Below are positions 23,226-28,743 of a stretch of DNA of 28,743 nucleotides, piece by piece (position 1 is the first letter of the stretch; each line of letters starts with the position of its first letter). Source of the DNA: Didymodactylos carnosus. Its lineage: Eukaryota; Rotifera; Eurotatoria; Philodinida; Philodinidae. The notes under the pieces were generated by a model. The model was not told where the DNA came from, did not search any database, and saw only the letters and a program-made list of their open reading frames with translations. Both the position numbers and the translations under genes were made by a program. Where the stretch lies: the NCBI GenBank assembly GCA_905250885.1, contig CAJNOQ010001762.1:1-28743 (forward strand). The letters run 5' to 3'.

Positions 23226-23280
23226 ATAAATGTATCATGAATTTTTTTTTCTTACCAACTTTCTTTTGTTTGTATGTTGT

Positions 23281-23286
23281 AATAAA
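23281..23286 (+). terminator. AATAAA polyadenylation signal of SF3A3
   Basis: A canonical hexamer 56 nt after the SF3A3 stop, followed by T-rich sequence. Confidence 0.7.
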
Positions 23287-24241
23287 GTATGTTTCTTCTT
23301 ATTGTAAATAACAGAGCAATAGTTCTAAAACTAGATGTCATTGATAGAAAAGAGCATGACTTTAGTATTGAAAATGAGCAAATTTAAATCAACTAAACAT
23401 ATATACTATGGCTAATATATGTGAACTTCACTTTGTTTTTATTGAAATATCAATTAGATAAATGGCGGGTCTTGTTCTTGAAAATAATATGTTCGATTAA
23501 ATAATAAAATTTGGCAACGATTGCTTTCATCTTGTATATTAGTCTGCAATCAATGTAGGAGACATAGGTGGATTGTACTCATAATTAGAAGATAATTTAT
23601 TGGTAGATATAATTAAATTCAGAGTGTACAATAACGAATTCTCATTTTACATGCTCTCTGCTCTTTTTTATGTCAAGTCTAAAATGGTTAACAAACGTAT
23701 AGCGGTACTGGTTACGAATAAGAAGATTTTCACACCAGCGAAAGTCAGAGCCATTTACCTGGTTAATATCTTCTAAAAACGACTTAGAAGTTTCAAAAAA
23801 AGGACCAAATTACTTCATGTGACTATATTCAAATAATTTACTTCGAAAATCTGGTCTTTTTTGTGATGTCTCGTACTTTCCTATACAAACAGTTTGGTTT
23901 AAGCTGTCAATAACTGCTCTAGTTTTGAATTCAAAATATTAGCTACAGCCAAGTTTCTTGCCATTCTAAATGGGATCTAAAGCAAAATTGTTGTTTCCTT
24001 CCTGAGAGTTTTATTTCGATTTCCTATCTGTAGGAAGATGAACCTTTGAATATAATTTGTTCTAAACAGTTTTATAGTCCGTTATTTTAAGATTACTCTT
24101 TTTGACATCAGTTATTCGGTAAATTCCACTTGTACGATAATAAACTAAATAGAAAATGTGAATCATTCATTAATCTTGCTGTACTATTCAATCTTAAGAC
24201 TGAATATTGAAAAGTCTACAAGACTGAATGTCTGTAAGTCT
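23287..24241. other. Non-coding spacer downstream of SF3A3
   Basis: No gene is seen. A small imperfect hairpin joins AAAAAAAGGACCAAATT (about 23797) with AATCTGGTCTTTTTTG (about 23849). Otherwise it is AT-rich unique-looking sequence. Confidence 0.5.
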
Positions 24242-25046
24242 AATAAATGGCCCTCCTCATATTTTGCTTATAATTTTTTTTCTTCTCAATCCTTGAACCT
24301 GACCGCTTTCCAAAAGATGCACCGTCAAATTCTCTACAACACTTGATCAAACTTATTTCTATACAAAGTTAAGGAGAAAAATGAAACGAAAAGTATTCAA
24401 CATAACGAAAGGACCAACTTTCTAAATTATATTGTTTTACAAATTTTGGAATATTCTAAACAAGACTAACGACAATGAAACAAAACTGAAGATATTTTTC
24501 AGTACTTTAAAGTGCGCTCTTTCTCCTTATGCAGTTCACAGTTCGTTCAAATCTAAGTGAACACTGAAAAATCTGACATTCTAAAATTCATCTCAAGATG
24601 ACCAAAATCTGTTATTCCTCGGCAGGTGAATTTATGAAGAAAGCTTTAAGGTAACTTTCGCAGCTGAATCTGACACAGGTATCATTTCTCGTCAAAATAA
24701 AAAAGGACCGAGCTAGAAAGGTGCTATTTCGGTGCTAGACTGGTTTGTATTGTGCATCTAATACTGGTTGATAAACCTTTTCAATGGCTACAAAATACGT
24801 GTATTCTCTTCTTTTCATCATCCAACCCAATGAAAGTGGTGAAACAAAACGTTATCTCAGCGTAGAAAGTTGGCCTTTTCATCGTGTTGAGTATTCTTCA
24901 TTTCATTTTTCTGCTTAACTTGTTATAGAAATAAGTTTGGTCAAATTTTGTAGAGAATTTGACGGCGCATCTTTTTGAAAAGCGATCAGGTCTAAGGATT
25001 GAAAAGAAAAGAAATTATATGCAAAATACAAGGAGGGCCATTTATT
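24242..25046. mobile_element. 805-bp foldback element with about 183-bp arms
   Basis: 24242-24424 is the imperfect reverse complement of 24863-25046. The outer ends share AATAAATGGCCCTCCT; inner parts share GATGCACCGTCAAATTCTC-like and AGAAAGTTGG words. A smaller hairpin (ATTTTTCAGTACTT opposite AAGTGAACACTGAAAAAT) sits in the centre. No clear target duplication was found, and the short frame at 24158-24346 is not a gene. Arm differences indicate an older insertion than the 1-126 hairpin. Confidence 0.75.
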
Positions 25047-25181
25047 CTGGGTCAACCAATACTATCAAGTCAAAGTCGTAATTTTATAATAACTAGTAAA
25101 AATTAACCTGGAGAGGGAAATAATCTGGATTTAAACTTGAGATGTTCCGTGTCTAAAACTAGATTTACAGCTCTTTCCTGT

Positions 25182-25237
25182 TAATGTTTATCATATATAT
25201 TGGTGTGCATTATTAATGACATTATTACATGAAATTT
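25182..25237 (+). pseudogene. 56-bp duplicate of part of the disrupted gene at 26038
   Basis: This stretch matches 26481-26536 with only a few substitutions and keeps the frame (Y-W-C-A-L-L, then T-L-L-H-E-I). Flanking sequence on both sides is unrelated. The copy ends AATTTCAG where the longer copy has AATTTTAAG, so it also looks like a splice acceptor. It is either a remnant of a tandem gene copy or a patch duplication. Confidence 0.7.
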
Positions 25238-25459
25238 CAGCGTTTTCAAATGCGTTTTCAAATGACTCCGAAAACAATAAACGAAGCACCCTTTTCGGAC
25301 AAGCACAACTCGTTTTGTCGCCAGCATGCAGGGCACTTAAACAATTCCTAGCATATGAAAGAGCAGCCACCTGCTTTCGACAATGCAGCAGCAAATCGAA
25401 CAAAACAAATAAAAATAAAAATAAACAAACAAAAGCCTTCCACTACATTGAGAGGCCAT

Positions 25460-25969
25460 AAAAATATCAACATACAACGTATGAGCTCTTAAACATCAAG
25501 ACAAAATACACCAACCCCTCCTCGGACGTTCCTTGAACAACATCGATTTTATCACTATCCAAGAACATCGTTGGCAAACACAAGAACAAGTCAAAACACA
25601 CCTCGAAGCTCTAAACAACTTAACATGGCGCTTTGAATATTCCTCAGCTACATCGGAAGGACAAGGCGGAATAGGGCTACTTATAAGTCCCAGAGTATTG
25701 GCTGAAATGGCTCTTTAAAGAATGTGCGAGGATACAGTACAGTCGAATTTAATTCAGACCACCGAATCGTCAGCGCGGAGATTCAAGTCAGCTTTCGAGC
25801 TCCAAAAGCAAACCAATGCAAACGCCTGAAGTATGACTGGAACAAACTTAAACAAAGTTCCACACTACAAGCCGAATTCAATATCGAACTTCAAAACAGG
25901 TACATTCTACTACCCGTTTTTGTCGAATCAAATTTGAAAAAAGTTATCCTATTCCAGTCTATGATTTAA
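25460..25969 (+). mobile_element. Broken non-LTR retrotransposon: endonuclease (EEP) fragment
   Basis: From about 25467 the frame reads S-T-Y-N-V, then TGA (25482), then ALKHQDKIHQ and on to NNIDFITIQEHRW and GQGGIGLLISPRVL, ending at a stop at 25716. This is the front half of the apurinic-like endonuclease domain of LINEs, with catalytic Asn in TYNV and Glu in QEH. A second frame from 25724 gives FNSDHRIVSAEIQ, the C-terminal S-D-H motif. Between them the middle of the domain (roughly 100 residues) is missing. No reverse transcriptase is present. The copy is dead: a premature stop, an internal deletion and 3' truncation. The clade cannot be settled from this fragment. Confidence 0.8.
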
Positions 25970-26592
25970 GCTCGGTTAAACTGACTTCAATACGTCTATA
26001 TGTAAAAATACTAAGAAAAGTTATTTATTGTTCCTGAAGAGAAAGCCGGGTAAAACATGGTGAAATTGGCAGTTCGTTTGATCCATCTGTTACCATTTTA
26101 GAAGTTTCTGTATTTAAAAATGTGATTAAAAATGATATTAAATTAATATATAATTTATCATTATTAAATAATTCATCATTAGAAATATTAGATAAACTTT
26201 TTAATTTATTAAAATCTATTTTATCAATTGAATTTGTATATAAAGTATATTATGATATTTTAATATATGAACATAAAAAAATAACAACAACATCATTCGA
26301 CTTATCCAAAACAATTATTAATTTATTGAATAACAAAATAAAAATAAAATTAACATTCTATACTTTTTTAGGTACATATATTGGATTAACATGTTATGAT
26401 AAACGTATATTAATTCGTGGTGATGATTTTTTTGATATTAATGCTATGATATTGAATGCTCTTAATGAATTTGATTTTGATAATGTTTATAATATATATT
26501 GGTGTGCATTATTAATTACATTATTACATGAAATTTTAAGATGTCATATTACACCTAATGCAGACAATATGCTCCATTCCCCAGGTTATTCT

Positions 26593-26809
26593 TGTCCGGT
26601 CCGAACCGGCCGGTTTCCTTTTATGTTCCGGCGTGTTCCTTACAACCGGATTCCGGCTGACTGTTCTGCGGCAGGTTCCGTTTTGTTTCCGACGTATTCC
26701 TACCGGTTTGAGTCGAAAAAGTTGTCGGAATTTCCCGAGCCGGAAACCCGACGGAATCCGGTCGTAGGAACATGACGGAACATAAAGGAAACGACCGAAA
26801 CAACGACAG
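26593..26809. mobile_element. GC-rich imperfect hairpin inserted in the gene
   Basis: The left half is rich in TTCCGG/GTTCC and the right half in CCGGAA/GGAAC. 26609-26657 pairs with 26749-26793 (shared TTTATGTTCC, CCGGATTCCG), with pairing continuing towards the centre near 26701 and outward to about 26593/26809. Its composition is sharply different from the surrounding 75-80% AT coding sequence (my estimate). It resembles a miniature foldback element. Confidence 0.75.
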
Positions 26810-26983
26810 TATACAATAAAACCAGTCGGTTCTCCGACGGTTTCGGGGGCTGGAACGATCGACCTGGGTCTCGTACACCAAAACGTTCGATTCAACATCG
26901 TCAAATTGAATGAATGAAAATGGCTTTTTAGCCGAATATATGTTATTTGGTTCAATAATATCTAGTATAGGTATTAGTGATGC

Positions 26984-27002
26984 TATATATATATATATAT
27001 AT
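26984..27002. repeat. (TA)n tract causing a frameshift
   Basis: About nine TA repeats lie between two coding-like segments in different frames. Slippage, or an assembly error in the tract, would explain the break. Confidence 0.8.
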
Positions 27003-27226
27003 TGAATAGTAATAAGTGGCATAAATCGGGAAATATTCAAACATTTAGAAATGAATTTAATTTATGTGTACAAAATGATATTAAATCAAATAAACAAAAT
27101 AGAATTGATATGCCATCTAAGCATAATTTTCATGATAATAATGACGATGAAAATTGTATAACAAGAATAACAATGGGAAAATATTTTCTATCAGATCGTG
27201 GAAATACCGTTATATCTCAAAAATAA

Positions 27227-27730
27227 TAAAATTATTTATGAAATGTCTAACAAATAATGACCAGAGACTAGTTTTTTGTACCTGCTTCCACTCTTGTACT
27301 CTCAAATTTTGTTTCGTTTATGCTTTATGATTATTCCTTTGGTAATATGTTACTATATTTATGTTTCTTTTTCATGTCTCTTCTTCGTTTCAACATTATG
27401 AATATGTCGATATATTTTGCTAATATGCGTGCTATGTGCTATTATTGCTCACGCAATTTATTTCGTCTTTAGAAATTAACTATAGTTTTTATCGATCATT
27501 TTGTTTGTTTCAGATTTGATTTAATATTATTTTGTTTCGATGAAGTAATATGTTAAGAAAGAAAGACAGATCAGAGAGCGGACGAAAGTGAAAAGAAAGA
27601 GGTTAATAAATAAATTTATTACAAACTACATCGTAAGTTGAGTGAGAACGAACAAACTAATAGACTATCGTCACTGAATATTCAAAAAAAAGCTTTCGGG
27701 TCAATAATCTCATTTGACTTACAATTTTTC
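27227..27730. other. Spacer between the disrupted gene and the gypsy fragment
   Basis: No gene is supported. Part of it may be transposon flank: near 27600 there is a small palindrome (AATAAATAAATTTATT) and a purine-rich run (about 27555-27602). Confidence 0.45.
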
Positions 27731-28158
27731 TGTTGTCCATTCAACAACCGGAATCATCCTGTTTGAGTTAATGCATGGTCGAGCTGCCGTACTTCCATTC
27801 GACCAACAACAGCCCGTCGTCCTCTTTCTCAAGATCCAGAACATGTGCAAAAAGTGACAGATTATTTGTCTACAATGACCGATGAAGCACGCTCAAATAT
27901 CCTGAAACAACAAAATCAATACAAGCAAAGATACAATATGAATCGAAGTGATCTAATTTATGAATTAGGTGATATAGTTCTCGTCAAGACACTTAATGTA
28001 CGACACAAGTTTGATATTCGCTACGAAGGCCCGTTTCGAATTATCAACCGTATCGTGACAAAAACGTCGTTCAACATGTTAGAAAACCAACGCTAACTCG
28101 ACAAGTTACCGTCGATCTTATTATTCCGCTTTACGAACGAGCGGATTTAATTAAATAA
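27726..28158 (+). mobile_element. 3' end of a Ty3/gypsy-type pol: integrase C-terminus, frameshifted
   Basis: Three frames in succession read as one integrase tail. The first (27726 to about 27820) gives VHSTTGIILFELMHGRAAVLPF, the usual end of the integrase core. The second (about 27829-28070) gives EHVQKVTDYLSTMTDEA, then ELGDIVLVKTLN and RYEGPFRI, a GPY/F domain. The third (28075-28158) gives HVRKPTLTRQVTVDLIIPLY to a TAA. Each switch suits loss of one base, near 27820 and 28070. The catalytic D,D,E core, RT, protease and gag are absent from the window. It is a decayed LTR retrotransposon tail. Confidence 0.85.
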
Positions 28159-28743
28159 TTGGGATAAAAAATGTCAAACAGTACGAAGACCTGTCATTTA
28201 TGTCTTGATCATGTGAAGCACATTTTTTATTTTTATTTTTATTTCAACAATGCTTTCCGGGAGGATAGGATTTCGCCTTCGCGTCATAGTATTCCGGAAT
28301 GCCAAGATGATTATTAATTTTTCTTGTGAATTATTGTGTGTACGAGGCAGTTTTGACATATCGACAACAATGATCAGTTCTCAGCATACCACCGTGCATT
28401 CGATTTGTATAGGTACCTGCATTCTGTAGCTGTGAAATGACTAAATATACACATATCTCATTCGATAGAGAATTCAATTTTAAACAAGAATATCGTATTT
28501 GAAAAGTTTTTAAACCTTGGCGCGGGATCTACAAATCGGTCGAAAGACAAGGTTCCCTATAAAAAAAATTCCAATGCGGCACTGGTAAAAATCAGTGCGG
28601 CACTGCCAGTGCACACCCGTGCGCATGGCATGCCATCGGTCAATAAACTAACCGTTTAAAGAAAACAAAATTTTTTGCTTAACATTCTTAACAATCTTGT
28701 ACTATGCAGTTCGGAGCCAATAAGCAGGTTGCGTTTGCTCTCA
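28159..28743. other. Downstream flank of the gypsy fragment, possible 3' LTR
   Basis: A purine stretch GGGAGGATAGGA near 28259 could be a polypurine tract, so part of what follows may be a 3' LTR. Only one copy is in view, so this cannot be tested here. CTATAAAAAAA lies near 28557. TGCGGCACTG occurs twice (28575 and 28596) with a further CAGTGCAC, a small GCACTG-rich patch. No gene is seen. Confidence 0.35.

Larger units (their letters stand above)
26038..27226 (+). pseudogene. AT-rich protein gene interrupted by a GC-rich hairpin and a TA frameshift
   Basis: A frame open from 26038 reads through VTILEVSVFKNV (lysine/isoleucine-rich, AT-rich codons) to LLHEILRCHITPNADNM near 26571. A GC-rich block then intrudes. 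Coding resembling the same protein resumes at about 26931 (AEYMLFGSIISSIGISDA), breaks in a (TA)n tract (26984-27002), and resumes one frame over as LNSNKWHKSGNIQTF through VISQK and TAA at 27226. HEILRCH recalls a zinc-protease HExxH but lacks the second His at the right spacing. The layout recalls uncharacterised rotifer protein families; I cannot name it. GT at 26585 and AG at 26931 would splice out the block in phase, but the TA shift still breaks the frame. Confidence 0.6.

Noticed and set aside
26038..26570. Active zinc metalloprotease based on HEILRCH
   Set aside because: The HExxH spacing is not met and no supporting third ligand region is recognisable.
26536..27040. Two 139-residue minus-strand frames and a 69-residue plus frame
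   Set aside because: They are stop-poor readings of the GC-rich hairpin; a high GC inverted repeat opens several frames at once.
1..28743. tRNA, rRNA or CRISPR arrays
   Set aside because: No cloverleaf with a proper T-loop, no ribosomal core sequence and no regularly spaced identical repeats were seen.

Overview
This is nuclear DNA from an animal, AT-rich and intron-rich. My best guess is a rotifer, probably a bdelloid. That guess rests on the overall style: short introns ending in T-rich AG acceptors, a dense load of small foldback transposons, and one divergent, low-complexity protein family. No marker gene here proves the lineage. The one unmistakable gene is the splicing factor subunit SF3a60 (SF3A3), rebuilt as 15 exons that join in frame to a complete 509-residue protein.

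Layout: 1-1000 holds two foldback elements. 1000-4047 has no gene I can support. 4048-6301 (+) is a five-exon gene for a 445-residue protein with a Cys-rich/coiled-coil front and a WD40-like back. 6647-8120 holds a motif cluster and a large foldback element that carries its own nested insertion. 9268-11946 (-) is a five-exon gene for a 151-residue, extremely acidic protein. 12000-16000 is mostly non-coding, with two AACCTA-rich clusters. 16071-16355 (+) is a small intronless gene whose product resembles the bacterial SmpA/BamE/DUF3862 fold. 16570-17539 is a TA-flanked foldback transposon, and 18263-19318 holds two more inverted-repeat pairs. 19817-23225 (+) is SF3A3. 24242-25046 is another foldback. 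25460-28158 is a graveyard: a broken non-LTR retrotransposon endonuclease, a disrupted AT-rich gene carrying a GC-rich hairpin insertion and a frameshifting TA tract, and the frameshifted 3' end of a Ty3/gypsy pol gene.

The genes do not form a pathway. SF3A3 acts in the U2 snRNP; the acidic protein is probably nuclear; the other two have no assigned role. The main signal beyond the genes is structural: at least seven independent inverted-repeat elements of different families in under 29 kb. One lies inside a gene and is bounded by GT/AG sites that restore the reading frame. All four intact gene models have an AG acceptor directly upstream of the start codon, compatible with the spliced-leader trans-splicing known in rotifers.

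All coordinates and joins were worked out by hand. Family assignments other than SF3A3, the retroelement fragments and the TA-flanked foldbacks are tentative.
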